From CAZISM01 sp964541895 (GTDB taxonomy: Bacteria > Zhuqueibacterota > Zhuqueibacteria > Residuimicrobiales > Residuimicrobiaceae), in assembly GCA_964541895.1 (NCBI GenBank), contig CAZISM010000121.1, positions 1-15,601 on the forward strand: 15,601 bases of DNA, read 5' to 3'. How positions within the stretch are numbered: the first letter of the stretch is position 1; every line of letters begins with the position of its first letter. Below, in pieces: positions 6,041-15,291 of this stretch. A model generated the notes under the pieces. The model saw nothing but the letters and a program-made list of their open reading frames with translations. It was not told where the DNA came from and did no database searches. The position numbers were made by a program, and so were the translations under genes.

Positions 6041-6760
6041 TTACGGCCGTTTCGGCGGTGCCGGCAGATCCCCTTCCGGCAGCAACGGCTTGCCGTTGCC
6101 GTCATCCCGGTTCAGCACAAACCAGGCAGCCAGCAGCAGGGCGCCGCCGCCACCCCAGGTATACCAGCGCTTGTACCATGCCCTGGCCAGCGGCGGCAGC
6201 TCAAAATAGAGCGAATCGGTGCGGCCGGCCTGCAACGTTACGGTCTCTTGCAGCTCATTAAAACCATCCTGATGGACGAGCAGATCGTACTCGCCCTTGA
6301 CCAGGTTGACAAAATGGGCCGGCGTTCGCATGGAAATCGAGCGGCCGGTGTTGCGATCGTACAAAATCGCCACTGCCTGCACCGGTTGCGTATAGATGAT
6401 CACTCCGCCCATGCTGGTTTGCCGCACCATCAGGTACTGCTCATATAAATCCGGTGGTATGAGATTGGCATCCAGAGCCCGGTTTGGATCCAAAGCCACC
6501 GCCTGCTCAAAATGGCTGCGGCTGCTGTCCGGATGGCCGTTTTCACGTATCAGCGCAAACGCCAGATAGAGATGCGCATCGAATCGGTCGGACAGCGACA
6601 ACGAATCGGACGCCAGGGCGGCACAGAACAGCCTGGCCGATGTTTCAAACTCAGCCTGATAAAATGCATCGATGCCGTCCTTCACCCGCCCGTCATCGAT
6701 CGCTCGTGCCCACATGGCCGCGCTCCAGGCCATCATGATATAAAATACAAATTTTTTCAT
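6041..6760 (-). CDS. PEGA/TPR-type envelope protein, translationally coupled to the giant surface protein
   Basis: 239 residues from the ATG at 6760, which overlaps the upstream gene's TGA as ATGA (4-bp overlap). No Shine-Dalgarno is visible, so coupled re-initiation is likely. In order: signal peptide or membrane anchor (MKKFVFYIMMAWSAAMWARA, 1-20); helical TPR-like region about 26-112, including DAHLYLAFALIRENG and SHFEQAVALDPN; a PEGA-like beta domain about 117-188 with GGVIIYTQP, TPAHFVNLVKGEYDLLVHQD and a terminal LYFELPP; a predicted membrane segment about 203-216 (GGGGALLLAAWFVL); and a short Pro-rich charged tail. PEGA domains are surface- or envelope-associated. Role inferred from context: anchoring or assembly partner of the giant protein. 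Exact function unknown. Confidence 0.8.
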   Translation of the reverse strand: MKKFVFYIMMAWSAAMWARAIDDGRVKDGIDAFYQAEFETSARLFCAALASDSLSLSDRFDAHLYLAFALIRENGHPDSSRSHFEQAVALDPNRALDANLIPPDLYEQYLMVRQTSMGGVIIYTQPVQAVAILYDRNTGRSISMRTPAHFVNLVKGEYDLLVHQDGFNELQETVTLQAGRTDSLYFELPPLARAWYKRWYTWGGGGALLLAAWFVLNRDDGNGKPLLPEGDLPAPPKRP

Positions 6761-9700
6761 CGCAAATGAATCAGTTTTCTTTGTACCATGCGACCACCGC
6801 TCTCGATCTGCACGAAATAAACGCCGGATCCCAGCATCGTGCCGTTGTGATCGCGACCATCCCATAACCACTGTTTGCGGCCGCCGGCAAGCCGGCCGGA
6901 GAAAATCTGCCGGACCTTTTGTCCCAGGACATTATAGATCGCCGCCTCCACCTCGCCCTCTTTGTCCAGATTGCAGGTGATCATGGTCTGGTCATTAAAG
7001 GGATTGGGGAAGGTCTGCAGCAGTTCGAACCGCAGGGCCGTTTGCGGCGCCATCCGGGCTATAAACGCAGCGTCGCCGGCCAGCAGACGGAAGCGGCGCA
7101 CCGAATCGTTCACATCCGGCGCCAGGTAACAGATCGAATCGTGGCCTACGTTCTGACAGATCTGCTCGCGCTGATCCTGCAGCACCAGAGAAATATCTTT
7201 TGGAAAAGCCTCTGATTTTTTAAACGACAATTTAACCGGCTGCCGTGCAACGTTGGTGCTTACCTCCACCTCCCAGATTTGTCCTTCCGCTTCAGGACGA
7301 AACGCCGTTGCAAAGGCGCGCTCCTGTTCGCGAAAACAGAGAGAAACGAACGATCCGAGCGCGCGAGGTTCAGGATAATTCGTCACCGCCGCACCTTCAG
7401 CCAGGACGCCGAAATAATTGCTGCTGTCCTGCACCCCGTGGACGGTGGCGGAAACGGTGACATACCAGGAGAGGGATTGCCGCGGATCAAGCAACGCCGC
7501 TTTTTGCAGAGCCGAGCCCGCTTCCAGCGGCGGCAGGCGCAAGGTCGCCTCCTCCGCTTCGACGTAAAAACTGTATCCCGTCCAGGGCGCACAGGTGCGA
7601 ATCTCGAACGGCAACTGCCACTTGCCTTCATAGCCGTATGGGCCGATAATTTTTTGCGTGTCCAGGCCGGTGCTGCGAAAGATATCGCGCCAGTCCACGT
7701 GGAAGGCAAAGGGATTGCCAATGTCGTTCCACCCTTTTTTCAACCTGATGCTGAACGGCGTCTTGCTGCTCACTGAAAGAGCGGGGCCGGTATCGAGCTG
7801 AATACTGCTCCGGGAGGTGACCAGCCAGAACGCCCGGCCGGGCTCAAAGATATCGATGTCCGGATATTCCGCATAGTCGGACGTCGATCCATCCCACATG
7901 AAGAGTCGCCATTTGTTTTTGGCATAGGCGCCGAGATCATCCAGCAGCACCGCATCAGGCCGGCCATCGTCCAGGATCAGGGGAAAAGAGATCATGCGAT
8001 AGTCTTCGCTCTGCCTGCCGGCAACCACGCCGGACGGACGGACCACACCCTCGCCGTTGCTGCCGGTTACTTTGACCTGTCGACAAAAGGCGGAGGGCTG
8101 CGCCTCCTGGCTGGGCTCTCGTCGCAGGGAGAGGCCGTCGCCGGCCCAGATCGCATATTCAAGCCCGCGATATTGCGCGGCCAGAGCCGGCAAGGTCGCC
8201 GTATAGGTAGAGTCGTTGCTCCTGGTCATGGTCAGCGTGGATTTATACAAGCCGCCGGCCTGCCAATATTGGACGCTGGCCGATTCGACCCGATTTTCAT
8301 CCTTGATGACCGCGCGCACCACCAGTTCGGTCTTTTCCGGCAACGGCGTATCCTGCGGTTGATGGGCAATGCGCGGCGGTGTGCTGTCCAGGCCGAGAGT
8401 AAGTGAATATTGCGCCGAACGGTTGCCGGCGCTGTCACTCACGGTGACCTGCACGCCATAGCGGCCGTCTGCTGCACCAGCCACCTTGATTTCTGTTTCA
8501 AACGGCGAAGTGGATATCGATTGTATCTGTATCGGTTCCGGAATCAGGGGATTGGAAAAGGTGATCTGATAAGGATGCGATTCACGGAAACGAATGCGCA
8601 GCGGAATCTTTCCCAGTTTTTTCTGATTGTACCAGGACGGCGGTAACACGGGATTGATGCAAACGACACTGTCGACCGCCGGAGACACATCGTCATAGCG
8701 CAGCACCACCGTGCTGTATTTTGTATAATCGGAATTGCCTTTGCCGTCTGCCAGCCATACATAGAGCACCTGACCATCGGCCTTGCGCGCACTGATTCGC
8801 AACGGCTGTATCGCCTTTGCCTGACCGGAGGTATCGGCCTGGTGCGCCGGTGGTGTATCCCATTTATAATAGACTCCGCTGATGCCGCTGGGATCTACGG
8901 GATTGTCCCAGGTCAGCTGAAACTCTCTGCCAGCCTGCCATGGACTGGGATTGGCTCCGCCTGCCAGCACACGCGTTGGCCGATCCGGCGGCACCTTGTC
9001 CACCAGCGCCGTGTCAATAAGCGTCGTGGTCTCTGCCTGATCAAAAAACAGCTCCCTGTTGCCCACATTATCCCAGGCCGCGACTTCGAAGGCGTAGCGA
9101 TGCCCATGGACGCCGATATAGCGCGTACTGGTGCGCCGCGTCCGTTCCTGCCAGGTGTACCATGGACCGTTATCGATGCGCATTCGCACATCGTATTCGC
9201 CGGACAGGCCGGAGCCGTGGCCGTCCTGGCCCGCACCTGCGCCTGACCATGAAATTTCAAATTCCGGACTGGCGCTGGCAACCGGCGAAGCAGCACGACT
9301 CTCCACCGGCAAAGTCCCGTCCACACACAGATGCAGCGTATCGACCGCGGCTCGGCCGGACTTGTCGATCAGGGTCACCGGAAGATGGTAGCAGCCGTCG
9401 CTTACACCGGTCAGGCGAATGGAGAGCTCCTGACTGCGACCGCTTCCGCTCTGCAGGTTAGCAAAGCTCATGGCCGGCGATCCGGAAGGCAGAGCGACCA
9501 GCAATGAATCGGCAAAGCGCTCGCTGTACACTACCCGCAGGGCGGCATTCGCGTGCATCCTGCTGTTGATCCATCTCTGGGCGTAGGCGGCATTCATGAT
9601 CGCGAGGCTGTCGATGACCGGATCGGTGGCGTCATATTTTAAGGCAACGGCGGCATGCTTTTTATAATCGCTGTTGCCGCGGCCGTCCCGCAGCCAGAGA

Positions 9701-12700
9701 TAGAGCGTACTCTCACCCTCTTGCGCAGGCCAAAGAGTCAACGGCGGGTTCCCGGCGGTGCTGGCCGTGGTATCGGCATTGGAGGCAGGCGGCGATCCCA
9801 CTTTGTATAGCGCCGCGGCAATGCCGCTGACGTCCGCCGGATTCTGCCAGGAAACAACAAGCGGCGAACGGGTGGCCCAGCCCGGCGGCGTAACCGTCAC
9901 ATTCAACGGTGCCGGCGGCGGCGTCTGGTCATACAGGGTCGTGTCCACGGTCGTCGTCTGCTCGGCTTGGCCGGTCCACGGTTCCGCGTTGCCCAACAGA
10001 TCATAGCCGATGGCTTCGAATTCATAACGATGACCGTGCACGCCGGTAAACAGAGCGGAACGCTGCGTATACCCTTTCAGCCAGGTCTGCCAACCGGTGT
10101 TGTTATCATTGACCCGGATGTCATAGTGCTGAGCCATACCGGCACCGTTCCCATCCGAGCCCTCGCTCCAGGCGAGCGTGAAGACCCGATAGCCTGCCGT
10201 TGCCGGAGCCGTAGCGACAATGCCTTTGGGTGCGGTTTGATCCATGAACAGGGTGTCCTGCAAAGAACGGCGGTTGGCGGCGCTGTCGGTTACCGTGGCT
10301 GAAAACAGACATGGGCCATCGCCCAGTCCGGCTGTTTTAAACGCAAACGGGAAAGTGACGTTGGTACCGCTCGCGGCTCCTGCTCGTTTCTGGCTGAAAG
10401 CGGCGGCAGCGGCAAACAGAAGCAGAGAATCGGCATGGGCTTCGTCATAGTGCAGGCGAAGATGTGCCGAATCCGTTTTAAGCGGATTGAACCAGCGCGA
10501 CCTGGCGCCGGCGTTGAGGATGTCAAAGCCGGAAAGAACCGGCGCTGTGGCATCATAGCCCAGGTCGATACGGCCCCGGTTGCGGTAATCGGCGTTGTTG
10601 CGCCTGTCCATCAACCAGATATACACCGGCGTGAGACCCTGTCGGCTGAGCAGCAGCGGCAGCGGTCCCTCGGCAGCGACGCTGCCGTTATAATCGCTGT
10701 TGGACGTGGGCGGAGACCCGGTCTTGTAAAAAGCGGCTTTAAGACCGCTCTGATCGAGCGGCACCTGCCATTGTACGGTGAATTGTGCATCTGACTGCCA
10801 AAAGTTATTCACGGATCGATTGGTGTGCAACGCCAACGGCGGCGGCGGCGGTGTTTTGTCGCTGGCCGTGGTATCCACCCACACGCTGGTTTCCGCGACG
10901 CCGCGCAAAGGCTCTGCGAGGCCCATGCGATCAAAGCCAATGGCTTCAAAGCTGTAACGATGGCCATGCCGGCCCTGGAATCGTTCGGCGGTATGGGTGG
11001 TTTCCTGCAGCCAGGTTTGCCAGGCGCCTTCGTCTTCGCGCATGAGCACGCGATACACGCCGGCCATGCCGCTGCCCGCATCCACGCCTGCAGTCCAGTT
11101 AACCGTAAAACCGACTTCGCCGCTGGTGTCCGGCGCCGAGGCCGTCACCTGGCCCGGGGGTGTGCTGTCCAGTCCAAGTTTGCTGCTCATGGTATCCACT
11201 TTGCCGGCGACGTCGCGCAAGGTGACCAGAGCGCTGTATGTTCCATCCTGCTTTTGTTGAATGGTTATCGATCTGGAAACGGTCTGATTCGGTCCCGGTA
11301 GCACATCCGCTGTTCGAACAGTGGCGATCCCTGGGATAGAAATCGACAGACTCTCTGGCTGCGTTTCGCTGTATTGAACAGCGAGCTCGAATTGTGTGGT
11401 CAGCGATGGATTATACCAGGAGCGCTTGAAGGCATCCACATACGCCGGATCGGGTTGTCGCAATGTCAGCACTAAAAGGTCCGGCGGTTTCGCATCGAAG
11501 CGAAGCAGCACACCGCTGTAATTTCTAAAGTCCACATTGCCGTTTCTGTCCTGTAGCCAGACATAGAGCCAGGTCTGGCCTTCCTGCGGTAGTGTAACGG
11601 TTAACGGCCCTTGCCCCGGCCCCGTCCCGGTGGTATCGTCGGCCTGCTGAGGCGGCGTTTTCAGTTTGTAATAACTCTTGACCACGCCGCTCTCATCCTT
11701 AGGTGTTTGCCAGGCGATTTTAAAGGGCGGCTGTGTTTGCCATGGACTGGGTTGTTGGCCGTTGGCGCGCAGCTGAACAGGCGCAGGAGGCGGCAGGATA
11801 TCGTCCGCGGTGGTATCCACCACAACCGTCACCTCCGCCGTACCCAGCAGCGGCTCGACGTTGCCGACCCGATCTTTGTTGACGGCTTCAAAGTCATAGG
11901 TGCGACCGTGTTGACCGGTGAACGGGTTCGTTGTCAACGGTGTATCGCTCAACCATTTTTGCCAGGCCCCTTTGTCGGTTCGCACCAGCACATCATAGCG
12001 CTGGGCCAGGCCGCTGCCGCTGCCATCACTGCCGCTGCTCCACGATATGGTGAATCGCTCGGAAAAGCTGACGGCCGTGGCGGCGCGCGCCGAACAGCCG
12101 CGCGGTGCGGTCTGGTCGAACGCAACCGTGCTCGAGCCTGACCTCTTTTGGCCGGCCGAATCGGTTACGCTCACACTCAGGTCATACGGCAGATCCTGCA
12201 CATTCTGTGTGCTGATGGAGAACTGGATTTGGCGGGAGGTGCCCCCGCTCAGAGAGGTATTGGTCAACGTCCGGTTCAGCCAGGGCACGGCCACGTCTGC
12301 ATGCGCCGGATGTTCTTCCGTATAGGTCAGTTGCAGTGGCAGGGTCGGTGTCAAGCGCGGGTTGAACCACATCCGCTGCAGACTGTCCATGTAGGCAGCA
12401 GCCGTGCTGCCGGTCTTTTCAATAACCGGCGACACCGTATCGTAGCGCAGATAGGCGATGCCATGATTGCGATAATCGACGTTGTTGCGGCCGTCCTTAA
12501 ACCAGAAATAGATGGGAGTAACGCCTTGCCGGTCTGTTCGCACAAACAGAGGCGGATTGACAACAGCGGTGCTGTCGTAATCCTGGTTGGATCTCGGCGC
12601 ACTGCCCCGTTTCCAATACATGGTTTTGAGGCCGCTCTCGTCTTTGGGCAGCTGCCAGGTCATGGTGAACAGACTGTTATTGGTCCAGGCGCTGGGATTG

Positions 12701-15192
12701 GCACCGTTGACCGCTATCTGCAGTGGTTTGCCCGGCGCCAGCACATCGTCTGCCGTCGTATCCACCCACACGGTGGTTTCCGCGATGCCGGTAAAGGGCT
12801 CCTGATTATTGACACGATCAAACGCGACGGCTTCAAAGGCATAGGTGCGCAGCTGCTCGCCGCGGTAGACGGTGTCGCGTACCGCTTTGCGATTGAGCCA
12901 CAGTTGCCATGGACCATCATTGACACGGACCCGAACGCTGTAAAGACCGGACAGGCCGCTTCCCATCCCGTCCTGGCCCGGCACAATGGAAAGCGGAATC
13001 AGAACCGCAGCGCTGGTGTCCTGGCTGCTGCGAATGACCGTGCCGGATGGCGCGACCTGATCGATACCGAACGGCGCTGTCAGATTGGCTTTGTTGCCGG
13101 CTCGATCGCTCATCCTGCAGGCGAGCTGAAACCGACCGTTGTCGAGCTGATGGATGGGCAATTTAAATTCGGCATATTGATTACTGCCGCTGTTCAGGTT
13201 GGCACGGGCCAGAGGTTCGCCGGTGTTGACGATCTGAATAAAAGCGCTGTCGGGAAAAATTTCCGTATAATACAGGCGCACGGTGGTTTCGGCGCTGATG
13301 TCCAGCGGATTGATCCAATCCTGGTAGGCGGCGTCGACCCAGGCCACCCGCTGCAGCACTGGCGCGGTTCGATCCACCGTGAATCGTCGGGTCGCCGAAG
13401 CCGGCCCGAGATTGGCGGCATCACGGGCCTGCACGCTCCATTGGTAAACGCCATCGCCCGGCAGCGTGTATTGCACGATCACCGAATCCTTGCCCTGCGC
13501 CACCGGCGGCCGTGGTTGAAACAGGTTGCGGTTGGTGCGCGAGTCCAGCACGATGGCGTTGCCGCCGCTCGGCGTGATCTGTACGCGAAAGTGCAGCGAA
13601 TCATTATCAGCATCAGCCGGCGTGCGCCATACCAGCCTGGCGGTGGTGGAGGTTTGAAACCGGCCCTCAGTCGGCGAAAGCGGCGCCGGTGCCTGTGGCA
13701 GCCGATTGTTGGCATTCTTGTTGAGAAAGAGAGCGAGGGTGTCCACGCCATTGACAACGATGAAATCCAGAGAACCGTCATCGTTCAGATCGGTCATGCT
13801 GAACGATCGGATGCGGCTGGGTACGGAATATTCGTTCTGGATGGTAAAAGCGGCCGAGCCGTTGTTGTTGAGCACATCCAGGCTGCTCGGATTGTTACCC
13901 AGGGTGCCGATATCCAGGTCGCCGTCCATATCGACGTCACCATAGTCTATGGCAAAGGTAGCGGTCGTGGCGGGAGAGGACAACGCCGTATTGAACACCG
14001 GCAAGCCGGCCTGTACCGATTGTTCGGCAAAAACCATGATCGATGTGCCGTTGATATCGGCGGCGGCGATATCCGGCAATCCGTCGCCGTTGAAATCGGC
14101 GGCCAGAGAACTTTCCAGATCGCCGTTGGCGCTGGTGATCGCGCGTGGCGTGGTGGGGAAATCAGCGATATCGCCGGGATTTAAAAAATAGCCGATGGCT
14201 TCGACGCCGCTCTGCTGCGAGTAACAGATATCCAGCCAGCCGTCCAGGTTGAGATCGCGGGCAAAAATATTCTCACCTTTGCCGAACCTGTGCACGCTGT
14301 TATGCGGGCCGCCGGAAACGCCAAAGATGCCTTTTCCGTTATTCAAATAAAGAAGAATAGCCGGACGGTTAGCGCTGCCGGTGATTCGGCAAAAGAGAAC
14401 AAGATCCAGATAGCCGTCACCATTCAGATCAGGCAGCACGGCGGAGCGCGGCGACAGCGACGGATCGGGCATAGTCAGCACCTGCGATACACGCAGCGCG
14501 CCGCTGGAATCCACCAGCACGATGCTGGCGACCGATCCGGTGCGATTAAGGGCAATCAGGTCCGGCCGTCCGTTGGCATCCACATCCGCTGCATAGAGCG
14601 GTCGCGCCTGATGGGAGATCTCCAGCCGGGCAAACGGCTCAAACCGCCGATTCTGCACGTTGGCCAGTTCGATATAGAAGCGATCGCCGGCGATCTCGGC
14701 GACAGCGATATCCGTATGGCCATCACCGTTAAAGTCGGCAGCAACCGCACTGCTGTTCTCCTTACCGGTAAACAGCGTCAAGGCTTGAAAATTATTGGAA
14801 CCTTTACTGCTCTGAATGTCGAACTGCCAGGCATAACCGTTATGCAGTTTCTGACCGTTGCGCGTCATCAGCGTCCGGCTCAACAACGCCGTGATCCGCT
14901 CGGTGGCGAGAAAAGGCTGGTCAGGCGCAAAGGTCAGCGTGGCAGAGGAGGAATCAAAGGAGAGGAGGCCGGAAACGCGGCCGCGTTTGTGACTGTAAAC
15001 CATCATGGCATCATCCTGGATCGTGGCCGGATCCAGCGGCGTGCTGAACGTCGCCTGCACGATCGCGTTGACGGACACGGTGTGACGGAATGGTGCCGGA
15101 CTGACCGTGAGCACGCGCAGATTGGATTGCGCCGAGAGGAGACCGTACAACAGAAGCAGCAGGGAAGATATTCTTGTTTTCAACACCGACAT
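6757..15192 (-). CDS. Giant modular secreted protein: Ig-like + FG-GAP propeller + tandem Ig/FnIII modules + T9SS sorting domain
   Basis: 2,811 residues from the ATG at 15192, chosen for the signal peptide MSVLKTRISSLLLLLYGLLS; the ATG at 15213 adds seven residues, and neither has a clear ribosome binding site. Order: SbsA-type Ig-like domain (about 24-125); seven FG-GAP/VCBS units with Ca2+ loops at residues 153, 203, 255, 313, 366, 419 and 468 (DFNGDGHTD, DLNGDGYLD and similar); an FnIII-like domain (about 490-605); five ~313-residue composite modules plus a partial sixth (607-2269); a C-terminal region with a Trp/Gly-rich segment (about 2380-2550); and a T9SS type A sorting domain (about 2721-2811: TFPNPFND, IYNVLGQKVRQ, SGVYFVQIESG, RKLIHLR). 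No catalytic domain is recognised. Likely exported through the outer membrane and surface-bound; adhesion or matrix binding is inference. It is coupled to the next gene by an ATGA overlap. Confidence 0.9.
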   Translation of the reverse strand: MSVLKTRISSLLLLLYGLLSAQSNLRVLTVSPAPFRHTVSVNAIVQATFSTPLDPATIQDDAMMVYSHKRGRVSGLLSFDSSSATLTFAPDQPFLATERITALLSRTLMTRNGQKLHNGYAWQFDIQSSKGSNNFQALTLFTGKENSSAVAADFNGDGHTDIAVAEIAGDRFYIELANVQNRRFEPFARLEISHQARPLYAADVDANGRPDLIALNRTGSVASIVLVDSSGALRVSQVLTMPDPSLSPRSAVLPDLNGDGYLDLVLFCRITGSANRPAILLYLNNGKGIFGVSGGPHNSVHRFGKGENIFARDLNLDGWLDICYSQQSGVEAIGYFLNPGDIADFPTTPRAITSANGDLESSLAADFNGDGLPDIAAADINGTSIMVFAEQSVQAGLPVFNTALSSPATTATFAIDYGDVDMDGDLDIGTLGNNPSSLDVLNNNGSAAFTIQNEYSVPSRIRSFSMTDLNDDGSLDFIVVNGVDTLALFLNKNANNRLPQAPAPLSPTEGRFQTSTTARLVWRTPADADNDSLHFRVQITPSGGNAIVLDSRTNRNLFQPRPPVAQGKDSVIVQYTLPGDGVYQWSVQARDAANLGPASATRRFTVDRTAPVLQRVAWVDAAYQDWINPLDISAETTVRLYYTEIFPDSAFIQIVNTGEPLARANLNSGSNQYAEFKLPIHQLDNGRFQLACRMSDRAGNKANLTAPFGIDQVAPSGTVIRSSQDTSAAVLIPLSIVPGQDGMGSGLSGLYSVRVRVNDGPWQLWLNRKAVRDTVYRGEQLRTYAFEAVAFDRVNNQEPFTGIAETTVWVDTTADDVLAPGKPLQIAVNGANPSAWTNNSLFTMTWQLPKDESGLKTMYWKRGSAPRSNQDYDSTAVVNPPLFVRTDRQGVTPIYFWFKDGRNNVDYRNHGIAYLRYDTVSPVIEKTGSTAAAYMDSLQRMWFNPRLTPTLPLQLTYTEEHPAHADVAVPWLNRTLTNTSLSGGTSRQIQFSISTQNVQDLPYDLSVSVTDSAGQKRSGSSTVAFDQTAPRGCSARAATAVSFSERFTISWSSGSDGSGSGLAQRYDVLVRTDKGAWQKWLSDTPLTTNPFTGQHGRTYDFEAVNKDRVGNVEPLLGTAEVTVVVDTTADDILPPPAPVQLRANGQQPSPWQTQPPFKIAWQTPKDESGVVKSYYKLKTPPQQADDTTGTGPGQGPLTVTLPQEGQTWLYVWLQDRNGNVDFRNYSGVLLRFDAKPPDLLVLTLRQPDPAYVDAFKRSWYNPSLTTQFELAVQYSETQPESLSISIPGIATVRTADVLPGPNQTVSRSITIQQKQDGTYSALVTLRDVAGKVDTMSSKLGLDSTPPGQVTASAPDTSGEVGFTVNWTAGVDAGSGMAGVYRVLMREDEGAWQTWLQETTHTAERFQGRHGHRYSFEAIGFDRMGLAEPLRGVAETSVWVDTTASDKTPPPPPLALHTNRSVNNFWQSDAQFTVQWQVPLDQSGLKAAFYKTGSPPTSNSDYNGSVAAEGPLPLLLSRQGLTPVYIWLMDRRNNADYRNRGRIDLGYDATAPVLSGFDILNAGARSRWFNPLKTDSAHLRLHYDEAHADSLLLFAAAAAFSQKRAGAASGTNVTFPFAFKTAGLGDGPCLFSATVTDSAANRRSLQDTLFMDQTAPKGIVATAPATAGYRVFTLAWSEGSDGNGAGMAQHYDIRVNDNNTGWQTWLKGYTQRSALFTGVHGHRYEFEAIGYDLLGNAEPWTGQAEQTTTVDTTLYDQTPPPAPLNVTVTPPGWATRSPLVVSWQNPADVSGIAAALYKVGSPPASNADTTASTAGNPPLTLWPAQEGESTLYLWLRDGRGNSDYKKHAAVALKYDATDPVIDSLAIMNAAYAQRWINSRMHANAALRVVYSERFADSLLVALPSGSPAMSFANLQSGSGRSQELSIRLTGVSDGCYHLPVTLIDKSGRAAVDTLHLCVDGTLPVESRAASPVASASPEFEISWSGAGAGQDGHGSGLSGEYDVRMRIDNGPWYTWQERTRRTSTRYIGVHGHRYAFEVAAWDNVGNRELFFDQAETTTLIDTALVDKVPPDRPTRVLAGGANPSPWQAGREFQLTWDNPVDPSGISGVYYKWDTPPAHQADTSGQAKAIQPLRISARKADGQVLYVWLADGKGNSDYTKYSTVVLRYDDVSPAVDSVVCINPVLPPSWYNQKKLGKIPLRIRFRESHPYQITFSNPLIPEPIQIQSISTSPFETEIKVAGAADGRYGVQVTVSDSAGNRSAQYSLTLGLDSTPPRIAHQPQDTPLPEKTELVVRAVIKDENRVESASVQYWQAGGLYKSTLTMTRSNDSTYTATLPALAAQYRGLEYAIWAGDGLSLRREPSQEAQPSAFCRQVKVTGSNGEGVVRPSGVVAGRQSEDYRMISFPLILDDGRPDAVLLDDLGAYAKNKWRLFMWDGSTSDYAEYPDIDIFEPGRAFWLVTSRSSIQLDTGPALSVSSKTPFSIRLKKGWNDIGNPFAFHVDWRDIFRSTGLDTQKIIGPYGYEGKWQLPFEIRTCAPWTGYSFYVEAEEATLRLPPLEAGSALQKAALLDPRQSLSWYVTVSATVHGVQDSSNYFGVLAEGAAVTNYPEPRALGSFVSLCFREQERAFATAFRPEAEGQIWEVEVSTNVARQPVKLSFKKSEAFPKDISLVLQDQREQICQNVGHDSICYLAPDVNDSVRRFRLLAGDAAFIARMAPQTALRFELLQTFPNPFNDQTMITCNLDKEGEVEAAIYNVLGQKVRQIFSGRLAGGRKQWLWDGRDHNGTMLGSGVYFVQIESGGRMVQRKLIHLR
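8389..13374 (-). repeat. Tandem ~940-bp (~313-residue) protein modules, five complete and one partial
   Basis: Module starts are marked by a x-Asp-x-x-x-Pro motif at residues 607 (VDRTAP), 918 (YDTVSP), 1233 (FDAKPP), 1547 (YDATAP), 1854 (YDATDP) and 2167 (YDDVSP). Intervals are 311, 315, 314, 307 and 313 residues. Each full module has three parts. Part (a) is Ig-like, starting with a W(F/Y/I)N motif. Part (b) is FnIII-like, with a Gly-rich SGSDGSGSGL-type turn, DxGPWxxW, an HGxxYxFEA strand and ending VDTT. Part (c) is FnIII-like, ending YxWLxDxxxNxDY. The last copy has only part (a), up to residue 2269. Copies are clearly diverged, implying old duplication. Confidence 0.85.
13765..14736 (-). 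repeat. Seven FG-GAP/VCBS repeats with calcium loops
   Basis: D-x-(N/D)-x-(D/N)-G-x-x-D loops lie at 14710-14736, 14560-14586, 14404-14430, 14230-14256, 14071-14097, 13912-13938 and 13765-13791. Spacing is 49-58 residues. Seven evenly spaced blades fit a seven-bladed integrin-like beta-propeller binding Ca2+ in each loop. Confidence 0.88.
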
Positions 15193-15232
15193 ACAACCAC
15201 ACTTACGAATCATTATTTGCGCAACATTTCAT

Positions 15233-15265
15233 AAAAGGCAGGATGACCAGCATGGTCGCCCTGCC
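15233..15265 (-). terminator. Hairpin with short T tract between the PEGA-like gene and the giant gene
   Basis: On the minus strand GGCAGG-GC-GACCA-TGC-TGGTC-AT-CCTGCC forms a two-part stem (6 bp and 5 bp with a 2x2 internal loop), followed directly by TTTT. It begins about 26 nt after the stop of the upstream gene. The T tract is only four bases. It ends 20-40 nt before the giant gene's start, leaving little room for a separate promoter, so partial termination (attenuation) is possible. Confidence 0.55.
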
Positions 15266-15291
15266 CAGGTTCCATCTATCCCGCTCAGGTC

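Noticed and set aside
6033..6056. Intrinsic terminator at the end of the PEGA/TPR gene (8-T tract after the stop codon on the minus strand)
   Set aside because: The T tract is good, but the only stem before it is 4 bp (GCCG-AAA-CGGC) and lies within the last codons. Too weak to list.
6761..6871. N-terminal extension of the PEGA/TPR protein up to 6871
   Set aside because: It would overlap the conserved T9SS sorting domain of the giant gene by 115 bp, and the ATG at 6760 gives a proper signal peptide.
12148..14184. 678-codon open frame on the + strand, opposite the giant gene
   Set aside because: It lies wholly antisense to a gene with clear domain evidence. The translation has no recognisable domain and an odd composition rich in His, Arg, Gly and Ile, as expected from the reverse complement of GC-rich codons.
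14290..15234. 314-codon open frame on the + strand over the propeller region
   Set aside because: Shadow of the FG-GAP-coding strand. Its repeated Asp/Gly patterns are reverse-complement images of the calcium loops.
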